Below are positions 17,714 to 25,461 of a DNA stretch of 64,000 bases, one piece after another. The DNA is taken from positions 120,330 to 184,329 of the forward strand of contig JBGARJ010000007.1 of the NCBI GenBank assembly GCA_044230315.1. The letters are read 5' to 3'. The notes beneath the pieces are model-generated. The model saw only the letters and a list, made by a program, of their open reading frames with translations, had not been told where the DNA came from and did not search any database. Each line of letters starts with the position of its first letter. Positions within the stretch are counted from its first letter, which is position 1. The stretch comes from M3007 sp044230315 (GTDB taxonomy: Bacteria; Bacteroidota; Bacteroidia; Chitinophagales; Saprospiraceae). The position numbers and the translations under genes were made by a program.

Positions 17714-18844
17714 TCAAAGGGTGCCCCGGCGGCGCTGTTCGGCTTCGATGCTTTCAAACAAAGCCTGAAAATTGCCCTTGCCAAACGATTTGGCGCCGCA
17801 GCGCTGGATGATCTCGAAAAACATGGTCGGCCGGTCTTCCACCGGTTTGGTAAAGATCTGGAGCAGGTAGCCCTCTTCGTCGCGATCCACCAGGATACCC
17901 AGCTGCTTCAGGATGGACAGGTCTTCGCGAATACTGCCTACGCGATCAGTGACCGTATCATAGTAATCGCCCGGCACATAGAGAAATTCCACCCCGCGTT
18001 TGCGCAGCTCGCTGACCGTGAAAACGATATCATCGGTCGCTACAGCGATATGCTGGCAGCCTGCGCCTTCGTAGAACTCGTAAAATTCTTCCACCTGCGA
18101 TTTTTTCTTGCCCTTGGCCGGCTCGTTGATCGGGAATTTGATGCGCATGTTGCCGTTGCTCATCACTTTCGACATCAGAGCCGTGAATTCGGTGGAAATG
18201 TCTTTGTCGTCGAAGGTGATCAGGTTTTTAAAACCCAGGACCTCTTCGTAGAATTTCGCCCAGGTGTTCATTTCGCCCCAACCGACGCTGCCCACGCAGT
18301 GGTCGACGTATTCGAGACCGATCGGGCTGGGGTTGTATTCGGATTCCCACTTCTCAAACCCGGGCAGGAATATGCCTTTATAATTGCGCCGTTCCACAAA
18401 AATATGCACCACATCGCCGTAGGCATGGATGCCCGAGCGCACCACTTCGCCGGATGGGTCGCGCTCCACGGTGGGTTCGAGGAAGGCGCGGGCGCCGCGC
18501 CGGGTGGTTTCGCGGAAGGCGAACTCGGCGTCGTCCACCCAAAAAGCAATGGTCTTCACCCCGTCGCCGTGCAGCCGGTGGTGGTCGGCAATGTCGGAAT
18601 TGGAGTGATACGGAGAGGTGAGCACCAGCCGGATCTTTCCTTGCTGGAGCACATACGAAACCTTGTGTTTCATGCCCGTTTCAAGGCCGGCATAGGCCAG
18701 CGACTGAAAACCGAAAGCCGTTTTGTAAAAATGCGCGGCCTGTTTGGCGTTGCCGACATACAGTTCGATGTAATCGGTGCCGTGCAGCGGCAAGAAATCG
18801 TCGGTTTGACTTTGCGCAACTGCGGGTTGTATGAGTGTTGCCAT
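17714..18844 (-). CDS. hpd: 4-hydroxyphenylpyruvate dioxygenase
   Basis: Converts 4-hydroxyphenylpyruvate to homogentisate in tyrosine degradation, using a non-heme Fe(II). It is 376 residues with two vicinal-oxygen-chelate domains. The metal ligands are visible as the His in EYVDHCVG, the His in GCQHIAVATDDI and the Glu in TMFFEIIQRCG. The C-terminal helix with KSFGKGNFQALFESIE is typical of the family. It lies 80 bases downstream of hmgA on the same strand, and the two likely form an operon. The 3' end faces the kinase-cyclase gene. Confidence 0.96.
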   Translation of the reverse strand: MATLIQPAVAQSQTDDFLPLHGTDYIELYVGNAKQAAHFYKTAFGFQSLAYAGLETGMKHKVSYVLQQGKIRLVLTSPYHSNSDIADHHRLHGDGVKTIAFWVDDAEFAFRETTRRGARAFLEPTVERDPSGEVVRSGIHAYGDVVHIFVERRNYKGIFLPGFEKWESEYNPSPIGLEYVDHCVGSVGWGEMNTWAKFYEEVLGFKNLITFDDKDISTEFTALMSKVMSNGNMRIKFPINEPAKGKKKSQVEEFYEFYEGAGCQHIAVATDDIVFTVSELRKRGVEFLYVPGDYYDTVTDRVGSIREDLSILKQLGILVDRDEEGYLLQIFTKPVEDRPTMFFEIIQRCGAKSFGKGNFQALFESIEAEQRRRGTL

Positions 18845-18924
18845 GGTTGCAGGAAATATTGATTCGTTGACAATTCACCCGGAGACGGGTGGTGAAAGCG
18901 GTATATCGGGCCCGGTTTTACGGG

Positions 18925-20091
18925 TCAAACCACTCCGTTTTCATACCAAACACGGTAGTAGTCTTCCACTTCCAGTTGGAGCGCGTCTTCGGTGATCATG
19001 AGCGGGTTGAAGGGGTCGATCATGACCGCCAGTTCCTGGGTTTCTTTTTGCCCGATACTGCGTTCGATGGCGCCCGGGTGCGGCCCGTGGGGGATGCCGG
19101 CGGGGTGGAGGGTCAACTGGCCGGGGCGTACATTATTCCGGCTCATAAAATTGCCGTCCACGTAGTACAGGATTTCGTCGGAGTCCACATTGCTGTGGTG
19201 GTAGGGCGCCGGGATAGCCTCCGGATGGTAGTCGTACAGGCGTGGCACGAAGGAACAGATCACGAAATTGCGGCCTTCAAAAGTTTGGTGGATGGGCGGA
19301 GGCATATGTATCCGGCCGGTGAGGGGCTCGAAATCGTGAATATTGAACGCGTAGGGGTAATGGTAGCCGTCCCAGCCCACGACGTCGAAGGGGTGGTTGG
19401 GGTAGAGAAACGGAAAGATGGTATTGCGTTTTTTGATGCGCACTTCGAAATCGCCGCGCTCGTCGAACGTCTCCAGCGTTTCGGGCCGTTTGATATCGCG
19501 CTCACAGAAGGGCGCGTGTTCGAGCATTTGACCGAATTCGTTGCGGTAGCGCCGCGGGGTGAGCACCGGCCCATGCGATTCGACAACGAGGAGCCGGTTT
19601 TCGCGGGTTTCCCATTCGAGTTTGTAGATCGTGCCGCGCGGGATCACGAGGTAGTCGCCCGGTTCGAAGGGTACGGCCCCGAACATAGTTTGCAGTTCCC
19701 CGCGGCCATGGTGCACGAAGAGGATCTCGTCGGCATCGGCGTTTTTGAAAAAATAATCGGGCGTCGTAATAGGGGCGGCCAGGCCAACCGACATATCGCC
19801 GTTGAGAAACAGCACCCGGCGGCTGTCGATGTAATCGTCGACGGGCGGCACGTCGAAGCCTTCAAATTTGAGCGGATTGATGTTGTTCTCGATCGCGATC
19901 TTCGGCTGCACCGGGTAGGGCGATTCGATCGCGCGGATCTGGGTAGGGGCGTGCAGGTGATAGACCAGCGTCGACATGCCGCTAAAGCCTTGGGTGCCGA
20001 CCAATTCTTCCTGGTACAGGCCGCCGTCGGGCTTGCGGTACACGATATGCCGCTTGCGCGGAATTTTTCCCAAACGATGATAAAAAGGCAT
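18925..20091 (-). CDS. hmgA: Homogentisate 1,2-dioxygenase
   Basis: Opens the homogentisate ring to maleylacetoacetate, the step after Hpd. It is 388 residues with a cupin fold. The metal-site region contains PAPYHHSNVDSDEILYYVDG and, further on, the HPAGIPHGPHPG motif with conserved His residues. The early segment MSTLVYHLHAPTQIR is also characteristic. The ATG at 20091 begins MPFYHRLGKIPRKRH. It is divergent from the DUF2269 gene across 34 bases, so promoters must be close or overlapping. No fumarylacetoacetase or maleylacetoacetate isomerase gene is nearby. Confidence 0.95.
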   Translation of the reverse strand: MPFYHRLGKIPRKRHIVYRKPDGGLYQEELVGTQGFSGMSTLVYHLHAPTQIRAIESPYPVQPKIAIENNINPLKFEGFDVPPVDDYIDSRRVLFLNGDMSVGLAAPITTPDYFFKNADADEILFVHHGRGELQTMFGAVPFEPGDYLVIPRGTIYKLEWETRENRLLVVESHGPVLTPRRYRNEFGQMLEHAPFCERDIKRPETLETFDERGDFEVRIKKRNTIFPFLYPNHPFDVVGWDGYHYPYAFNIHDFEPLTGRIHMPPPIHQTFEGRNFVICSFVPRLYDYHPEAIPAPYHHSNVDSDEILYYVDGNFMSRNNVRPGQLTLHPAGIPHGPHPGAIERSIGQKETQELAVMIDPFNPLMITEDALQLEVEDYYRVWYENGVV

Positions 20092-20125
20092 TTTTCGTTC
20101 TTACTTTAGTTCAAAAATTGAGCGT

Positions 20126-20674
20126 ATGACTACCGCGACCAAAATCGCCTTGTTCAACAGCCTGTTTCTGGTTGCCCTGGTTGCCGGCGCTCTTGCCGGT
20201 TGGGTGCGCATTCCACTTTGGTTTAGCTACCAGGGGTACAAGATTATCCACCTGAGCGGCCTGGTGTTGTTTTTTGGCAACATGATCGCCGGACCGGTGT
20301 GGTTGCTGGTAGCCTGGTATTCGGCCGACATGCCCCTCATCCGGTATGCTTTTCGCCTCCTGCGGCTGACCGACCTTTGGCTAACCCTGCCGGGCATCGA
20401 CCTCATGGTGCTGAGTGGCCTGGGCCTGGCGGGCGTTTTCGGCGGCGTTACCGGGCAACCCTGGCTGTACCGCTCCATGCTGGCCATGCTGGTGCTGTGG
20501 GCGCTGGCGATACCGGTTTTATACTACCAGGAAAAAATTTACCGCCTGCTCGACAACCCTGCCACCCAGGCAACCGATCTGGAAAAGAACGTCAACCGCT
20601 GGGGCATCTGGGGTACGGTGGTGATGCTCCCGGCAGCCCTGGTTTTTTATTATATGGTGTTCAAGCCGGTATGA
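20126..20674 (+). CDS. DUF2269-like integral membrane protein
   Basis: A 182-residue protein with about four to five membrane helices. The order of features matches the DUF2269 family: KIIHLSGLVLFFGNMIAGP, then a Tyr/Arg-rich LIRYAFRLLRLTDLWLTLPG and the VLSGLGLAG helix. The function is unknown. It is divergent from hmgA and ends ten bases before the end of paaC. Its place among aromatic catabolism genes does not prove a role there. Confidence 0.7.
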   Translation: MTTATKIALFNSLFLVALVAGALAGWVRIPLWFSYQGYKIIHLSGLVLFFGNMIAGPVWLLVAWYSADMPLIRYAFRLLRLTDLWLTLPGIDLMVLSGLGLAGVFGGVTGQPWLYRSMLAMLVLWALAIPVLYYQEKIYRLLDNPATQATDLEKNVNRWGIWGTVVMLPAALVFYYMVFKPV

Positions 20675-20683
20675 GGCCATGGC

Positions 20684-21442
20684 CTACCAGGCCGCCGCGG
20701 GATAGGCCCGAACGAGGTACTGGATTTCGGAAAGCATATGCCCCAGGTATTCGGAGTGGATGCCGTTGCGGCTGCCGGTGTGCATATAGCCGTCGGCGGG
20801 CTGCCGGAGCCCGGCGCGCGCGATCTGTTGCGGCACTTCGGCTTGCCAGCGGTTCCGCACAGTGTGCAGGTCGGCCGCCACACCGGCTTCCAGCAACTGG
20901 AGATCGACATCGTCCATTTCAAATAATTCGCCCGTATAGGCCCAGAGGTCATCGAGGGCCTTTTGGACGCGGCTGCGGCTCTCGTCGGTGCCCAGCCCCA
21001 GCCGATGCAACCAGTCGTTCGAATGGGCAAGGTGGTACCGCGTTTCTTTCAGGGCTTTGGCGGCAATTTCCGCCAGGCGGGTATCCTTGCTGACAGCCAG
21101 TTCTTCGAGAAGCAGCTGATCGAAAGCGGAGAACAAATACTGCCGCACGATGACATAGCCGAAGTCGGTGTTGGGCTGTTCGCACAACAGGTGGCTGTAA
21201 AACCGGCGCTCGGGGCGGCGGTACACCAGGTCGTCGGCGCTGTGGCCCTTGCCTTCGAGTTCGGCGGCGTATTGGTAAAACAACTGCGCGCGGCCGGTGA
21301 AGTCGAGCGCAATATTGGTGAGGGCGAGGTCTTCTTCCAGAAAGGGGCCGCGGCTGCACAATTCGGCCAGCCGGTGGCCGAGAATCAGCGCATCATCGGC
21401 CAGGCGCAGGCAATAGAGAAACAAGGCGTCTGTTTTGGTCAT
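20684..21442 (-). CDS. paaC: Phenylacetyl-CoA epoxidase subunit PaaC
   Basis: A structural subunit of the PaaABCE monooxygenase, which makes ring-1,2-epoxyphenylacetyl-CoA. The 252-residue ferritin-like protein has the family features RLADDALILGHRLAELCSRG, NIALDFTGRAQLFY and ETRYHLAHSNDWLHRLG. PaaC forms a heterodimer with PaaA and lacks a working di-iron site. It lies three bases downstream of paaB, and its 3' end almost meets the DUF2269 gene. No paaD follows. Confidence 0.93.
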   Translation of the reverse strand: MTKTDALFLYCLRLADDALILGHRLAELCSRGPFLEEDLALTNIALDFTGRAQLFYQYAAELEGKGHSADDLVYRRPERRFYSHLLCEQPNTDFGYVIVRQYLFSAFDQLLLEELAVSKDTRLAEIAAKALKETRYHLAHSNDWLHRLGLGTDESRSRVQKALDDLWAYTGELFEMDDVDLQLLEAGVAADLHTVRNRWQAEVPQQIARAGLRQPADGYMHTGSRNGIHSEYLGHMLSEIQYLVRAYPAAAW

Positions 21443-21445
21443 GGC

Positions 21446-21730
21446 TCAGATGTTTTGTGCGCCTTCCGGGATGTCGTAAAACGTCGGGTGCCGGTATATT
21501 TTATCGTTCGACGGCTCAAAGAACATTTCCCGGTCGTCCAGGTTGGAGGCGACGATATCCACGGCGCGCACTACCCACAATCCGGAAGTTTCGCCCCGGC
21601 GGGTATACACGTCGCGGGCGTTTTGAAGCGCCATCAGTTTGTCCGAAGCATGTACCGAGCCGGCGTGTTTATACGGCTGGCCGGGTTTGCTCTGGACGAA
21701 TACTTCCCATAAATCGAGTTGGGTATCCAT
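21446..21730 (-). CDS. paaB: Phenylacetyl-CoA epoxidase subunit PaaB
   Basis: A small 94-residue subunit that stabilises the PaaA-PaaC complex. The features DLWEVFVQSKPGQPYKHAGS, LMALQNARDVYTRRGE and LWVVRAVDIVAS are those of the PaaB family. It lies between paaA (61-base gap) and paaC (3-base gap), so it is probably cotranscribed with both. The gap to paaA carries only a weak GGGTAG/CTACCC hairpin. Confidence 0.94.
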   Translation of the reverse strand: MDTQLDLWEVFVQSKPGQPYKHAGSVHASDKLMALQNARDVYTRRGETSGLWVVRAVDIVASNLDDREMFFEPSNDKIYRHPTFYDIPEGAQNI

Positions 21731-21791
21731 GTTTTAATTCGTTTAAAGTTTGGAGTTTGAAGTTCGTAGCGGGTAGCCCTCCATTCAAAAT

Positions 21792-22733
21792 CTACCCTTG
21801 TGCAACTTCAAATTTCTTCGAATAAGCGGCCGCGGCTTCGCGCACCCAGCGGCCCTCTTCGTGGATGCGGCGGTGGTGTTCGAGGCGTTGGCGGTTGCAG
21901 GGGCCGTCGCCGTTGATGACGCGGTGGAATTCGTCCCAGTTCAGCGGCCCGGTTTCATAATGGCCCGTTTCGGCGTTGAACCGCAAATCGGGGTCGGGTA
22001 TGGTGAGGCCGATCACCCCGGCCTGCTGTACGGTTTTGTCGATAAATTTTTGCCGCAGGGTGTCGTTGCTTTCCCGCTTGATCTTCCACTGAAATGCTTT
22101 CTGGCTGTGGAGCGATTCGGTGTCGGGTGGGCCAAACATCATCAGCGCGGGCGCCCACCAGCGGTTCATGGCGTCCTGGGCCATTTCGTGTTGTTCGGGG
22201 GTGCCGGCGGCCATTTTGGCCATGATCTCGTACCCCTGGCGCTGGTGAAAACTTTCTTCCTTGCAGATGCGCACCATGGCCCTGGCGTATGGGCCGTAGG
22301 AGGTACGCTGGAGCATGACCTGGTTGACGATGGCCGCGCCGTCGACCAGCCAGCCGATAGCGCCGATATCGGCCCAGGTGAGAGCCGGGTAGTTGAAAAT
22401 ATTGGAATAGCGGGCTTTGCCGGTTTGCAACTGCCCGATCATCTCCTCGCGGCTGATGCCGAGCGTTTCGGCCGCCGAGTAGAGGTACAGGCCGTGACCG
22501 CCCTCGTCTTGTATTTTGGCGAGCAGGATCATTTTGGCGCGCAGGGAGGGCGCGCGGGTGATCCAGTTGCCCTCCGGCTGCATGCCGATCACTTCGGAGT
22601 GGGCGTGCTGGCTGATTTGGCGGATCAGGTGGCGCCGGTAATCGTCCGGCATCGGGTCGCGGGGCTCAATCGCGTCGCCGCGGTCTATTTTTTCGGCAAA
22701 CAGATCGACGGGTGTGGTGGTAGCGGTGGGCAT
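21792..22733 (-). CDS. paaA: Phenylacetyl-CoA epoxidase catalytic subunit PaaA
   Basis: The di-iron oxygenase subunit that epoxidises phenylacetyl-CoA. The 313-residue protein shows ferritin-like carboxylate motifs IQDEGGHGLYLY and CKEESFHQRQG, which supply the iron ligands, and HSEVIGMQPEGNWITRAPSL near the N-terminus. The start is set at the ATG at 22733 (MPTATTTPVD); an in-frame ATG at 22745 would add four residues. It is the first gene of paaABC on the minus strand and is divergent from a PaaE-like ferredoxin, with an inverted repeat between them. Confidence 0.94.
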   Translation of the reverse strand: MPTATTTPVDLFAEKIDRGDAIEPRDPMPDDYRRHLIRQISQHAHSEVIGMQPEGNWITRAPSLRAKMILLAKIQDEGGHGLYLYSAAETLGISREEMIGQLQTGKARYSNIFNYPALTWADIGAIGWLVDGAAIVNQVMLQRTSYGPYARAMVRICKEESFHQRQGYEIMAKMAAGTPEQHEMAQDAMNRWWAPALMMFGPPDTESLHSQKAFQWKIKRESNDTLRQKFIDKTVQQAGVIGLTIPDPDLRFNAETGHYETGPLNWDEFHRVINGDGPCNRQRLEHHRRIHEEGRWVREAAAAYSKKFEVAQG

Positions 22734-22747
22734 AGGGCAATGCAAGA

Positions 22748-22801
22748 TTTGACCGGCAAAACTAGGCTGCCTGCCCGGTTTGACTGTTGACGCCGGTCAA
22801 A
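22748..22801. promoter_or_regulatory. Candidate operator: inverted repeat in the paaA/ferredoxin divergent promoter
   Basis: TTTGACCGGC at 22748-22757 and GCCGGTCAAA at 22792-22801 form a perfect 10-bp inverted repeat with 34 bases between. It lies exactly in the short region that must hold the promoters of paaA and the divergent ferredoxin gene. The spacing (44 bp centre to centre, about four helical turns) would suit a repressor binding at two sites. The regulator is not in the window. Confidence 0.45.
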
Positions 22802-22880
22802 GGCGATGATGACTTCAATCAGTCTGCCCGAACCCCCGCTATGCCGAACTTTGCGGGCTGAACCAGTTTTTGAATCGCAC

Positions 22881-23222
22881 ATGACACCCGTTGTTGAAAA
22901 GGCCCCGCTCGAGGTGCTCGAAACCGATATGCCACTCCCCGCGACTTGCCAGGTGACCGTATTGCTGGATGGCGAGGAATTCTATTTTGATCTTGCACCC
23001 GACGGCAAAGCCATCGTGGATGCCGCCAACGACGCCGGCGCCGATGCGCCGTGGTCGTGCCATGCCGGCGTGTGCGCCACCTGCCGGGCCAAAGTGCTGG
23101 AAGGGAAAGTGCGCATGGACAACCACCACGCACTCTCCGCCGAGGAAATAGAGGAAGGTTTTATCCTCTCGTGCCAAAGCCACCCGGTCAGCGCGCGCGT
23201 GGTGATCGATTATGATGTGTAA
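22881..23222 (+). CDS. 2Fe-2S ferredoxin similar to the C-terminal domain of PaaE
   Basis: A plant-type [2Fe-2S] electron carrier. The cluster motif CHAGVCATCRAKVLEGKVRM and the later Cys in ILSCQSHP supply the four ligands. The segment DNHHALSAEEIEEGFILSCQ is typical of the PaaE C-terminus. PaaE usually has an FAD/NAD(P)H reductase domain before the ferredoxin part, giving ~350 residues; here only ~113 residues remain, with no reductase gene beside it. The start is placed at the ATG at 22881; an ATG at 22806 is also in frame. It is divergent from paaA, ends 9 bases before the tnaA end, and probably feeds electrons to PaaABC. Confidence 0.75.
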   Translation: MTPVVEKAPLEVLETDMPLPATCQVTVLLDGEEFYFDLAPDGKAIVDAANDAGADAPWSCHAGVCATCRAKVLEGKVRMDNHHALSAEEIEEGFILSCQSHPVSARVVIDYDV

Positions 23223-23231
23223 TAACCCCGT

Positions 23232-24608
23232 TTATAAGGGCTGGAAATGCGCGGTGAAATGCCGTAAAAACGGCGGCTCGTAGGTGATGCGAAACCCGCG
23301 GGTCTGTTCGCGGCGGCGCAAAATTTCTTCGAATACTTCGATCACGTAGTCCAGGTGACTTTGGGTGTACACTCGCCGGGGCAACGCCAGTCGCACCAGT
23401 TCCTGCTGCGCGGGCACGAAGCCGCCCTTGCTGTCGTATTTCCCAAACATGACCGATCCGACTTCCACCGAACGGATACCGCCTACTTCGTACAATTCGC
23501 AGACGAGCGCCTGCCCCGGGAATGCCTGCGGCGGGATGTGCGGGTACAGGCGTTTGGCGTCTACATACACGGCATGGCCGCCGATGGGATAAATGACCGG
23601 TATGCCGTTATTGCGGATGTGATCGCCCAGGTAAGCCGTACTCCGGATGCGGTAGTGGAGGTAATCGGCTTCGAACACCTCTTCCATCCCTACGGCAATG
23701 GCTTCCATATCGCGGCCCGAAAGGCCGCCGTAGGTAGCAAAACCCTCGGTTATGATCAGGAGGTTGGTGCAGGCCTCCGACAAGGCGTGGTCGCGCAGGG
23801 CCAGAAACCCACCCATATTGACCAGGGCGTCTTTCTTCGCGCTCATCACTGCGGCATCGGCCAGGGCAAACATTTCCTGCGCGATCTCCCGGTACGACAG
23901 GTGTTCATAGGCCGGTTCCCGGTGCCGGATGAAATAGGCATTTTCGGCTATCCGGCAGCAGTCGAGCACGAACGGGATATGGTATTGTTTGCAAATGCGG
24001 GACACTTCGCGGGTGTTGGCCATGCTCACCGGCTGGCCGCCGCCGCTGTTATTCGTCACCGTGAGGATCACGGCCGCCACCTGGGCGGCGCCCACTTTCC
24101 GGATATGGTGTTCCAGCGCTACGGTATCCATATTGCCTTTGAACGGCTCGTCGGAGTCGTAGTCTTTTCCTTCGGCGCAGGGCAGGTCGATGGCAGTCGC
24201 TTTGCTGAACTCGATGTTGGCGCGGGTGGTATCGAAGTGGGTGTTGCTGAAAAAATATTTCCCTTTCCCGCCGAGGTATCCGTACAGGATGCGCTCTGCC
24301 GCGCGGCCCTGGTGCGTGGGCAGTATGTGCGGCATGCCGGTCAGGTCGTTGATCTCTTCGTAAAAACGCTCCCAGCTTTTGGCGCCGGCGTACGATTCGT
24401 CGCCCAGCATCATCGCTGCCCATTGGCGGTTGCTCATGGCGGAGGTGCCGGAGTCGGTGAGCAGATCGATGAGCACTTTGTCGGACGGTAGCAGGAAAGG
24501 GTTGTAGTGCGCATCGCGCAAATAACGCACCCGCTCCTCGGGCGTCGTCATCCGGATCGGTTCCACCGACTTGATGCGGAACGGTTCAATTATCGTTTGA
24601 AAGGACAT
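23232..24608 (-). CDS. tnaA: Tryptophanase
   Basis: A PLP-dependent beta-eliminating lyase that splits tryptophan to indole, pyruvate and ammonia. The 458-residue protein shows the family blocks EPFRIKSVEPIRMTT, LLTDSGTSAMSNRQWA, GDESYAG, PTHQGRAAE and the PLP-lysine region MSAKKDALVNMGG. Close to the C-terminus it reads GGIRSVEVGS; tyrosine phenol-lyases have Arg at the position of the second Val (SMERG), so tryptophanase is the better call. The chosen start is the ATG at 24608 (MSFQTIIEPF); an upstream in-frame ATG at 24671 gives an unlikely extension. Confidence 0.85.
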   Translation of the reverse strand: MSFQTIIEPFRIKSVEPIRMTTPEERVRYLRDAHYNPFLLPSDKVLIDLLTDSGTSAMSNRQWAAMMLGDESYAGAKSWERFYEEINDLTGMPHILPTHQGRAAERILYGYLGGKGKYFFSNTHFDTTRANIEFSKATAIDLPCAEGKDYDSDEPFKGNMDTVALEHHIRKVGAAQVAAVILTVTNNSGGGQPVSMANTREVSRICKQYHIPFVLDCCRIAENAYFIRHREPAYEHLSYREIAQEMFALADAAVMSAKKDALVNMGGFLALRDHALSEACTNLLIITEGFATYGGLSGRDMEAIAVGMEEVFEADYLHYRIRSTAYLGDHIRNNGIPVIYPIGGHAVYVDAKRLYPHIPPQAFPGQALVCELYEVGGIRSVEVGSVMFGKYDSKGGFVPAQQELVRLALPRRVYTQSHLDYVIEVFEEILRRREQTRGFRITYEPPFLRHFTAHFQPL

Positions 24609-24751
24609 GCCGCAAAATTCCGGCGGCATTTTGGTCCGCTTAACCGGATATTTCAACGAAATTAATGACAATTATCATTGCATATATGCCACTAAAGTCA
24701 ACAACTTTATAGCCCCCGCTATTGGGGCAGGATTTCAAAAACCGATTATCG

Positions 24752-25048
24752 ATGAATACCTTCCGCACCGACATCAATGCCTGGCTGCGGACGCAGGCGC
24801 ACGTAATCAGTGGACGACCGTTTCCCTACGGCGATTTCTCCTGCGTCCCCTTAGCCTCCGACGAACCCGAAGCCGCCGAATCCCCGATCGGTTTTTTGTT
24901 GAGTAAAGGCACCGAAATTACCATTATTACACCCAGGGAGGACGGCGAAGACACGGGGTTGTGGGATCATTTAATCGAAGAGATGGCGCACTGGCATGCC
25001 TTCCCCACCGATTACAAGGTGCTCCCGCCGGAATGCTGGTATGGGTGA
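24752..25048 (+). CDS. Hypothetical small protein
   Basis: A 98-residue acidic soluble protein beginning MNTFRTDINAWLRTQAHVIS and ending TDYKVLPPECWYG. It has no signal peptide and no motif I recognise. The base composition and codon choice match the neighbours, and the reading frame is cleanly bounded, so it is probably a real gene. It is divergent from tnaA. Immediately after its stop codon, the second GTTTCA array begins. Confidence 0.55.
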   Translation: MNTFRTDINAWLRTQAHVISGRPFPYGDFSCVPLASDEPEAAESPIGFLLSKGTEITIITPREDGEDTGLWDHLIEEMAHWHAFPTDYKVLPPECWYG

Positions 25049-25060
25049 GGAGGGGGGCAA

Positions 25061-25380
25061 GGTTTCAGGGTTTCAAAGGGTTTCAGGGTTTCAGGGTTTC
25101 AAGGTTTCAGGGTTTCAAGGGGTTTCAGGAGGTTTCAGGGTTTCAGGTTTCAAGGTTTCAAGAGGTTCGTTCCTGGAGGACTTGAGTTCAGGAGGTTCGT
25201 TCCTGGACACTTACCATAGCGTTTAACCTTGCACACATTGCACCCTTGAAACTTATTGCAACCCTGAAACCTCTTGAAACCTGAAACCTCCTGAAACCCT
25301 GAAACCTCTTGAAACCTTGAAACCTCCTGAAACCTTGAAACCTCCTGAAACCTCTTGAAACCCTGCAACCCCCTGAAACC
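25061..25380. repeat. GTTTCA 8/10-nt inverted-arm repeat array, locus 2
   Basis: The left arm (25061-25160) has twelve GTTTCA units starting 25062 to 25155, with steps of 8 or 10 nt except one of 7. The right arm (25247-25380) has fifteen TGAAAC/TGCAAC units starting 25247 to 25374, with steps of 8 or 10 nt except one of 7. The spacer between them (about 85 bp) contains a direct repeat of GGTTCGTTCCTGGA (about 25164 and 25195). A good promoter for the next gene follows the right arm at once. The arms could pair as a long RNA or DNA hairpin. Confidence 0.92.
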
Positions 25381-25387
25381 TTTTCCC

Positions 25388-25415
25388 TTGCTCTGGTTAT
25401 TTTCAACTAAATTTG
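25388..25415 (+). promoter_or_regulatory. Bacteroidota promoter TTG-N17-TAAATTTG before the SurA/BamA genes
   Basis: TTG at 25388-25390 is followed after 17 nt by TAAATTTG (25408-25415), matching the TTG-N17-23-TAnnTTTG consensus. It lies 47 bases before the lipoprotein start codon and directly after the right arm of the GTTTCA array, in an AT-rich stretch. Confidence 0.6.
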
Positions 25416-25461
25416 CGCCGCTTTTGGCACCGCTGGGGTGCCGTCTTACGTTTCTACCGGC

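Noticed and set aside
23232..24608. Tyrosine phenol-lyase instead of tryptophanase
   Set aside because: The Arg of the SMERG motif that binds the phenol substrate is Val here (GGIRSVEVGS), which fits tryptophanase better. The two enzymes are close, so this is not absolute.
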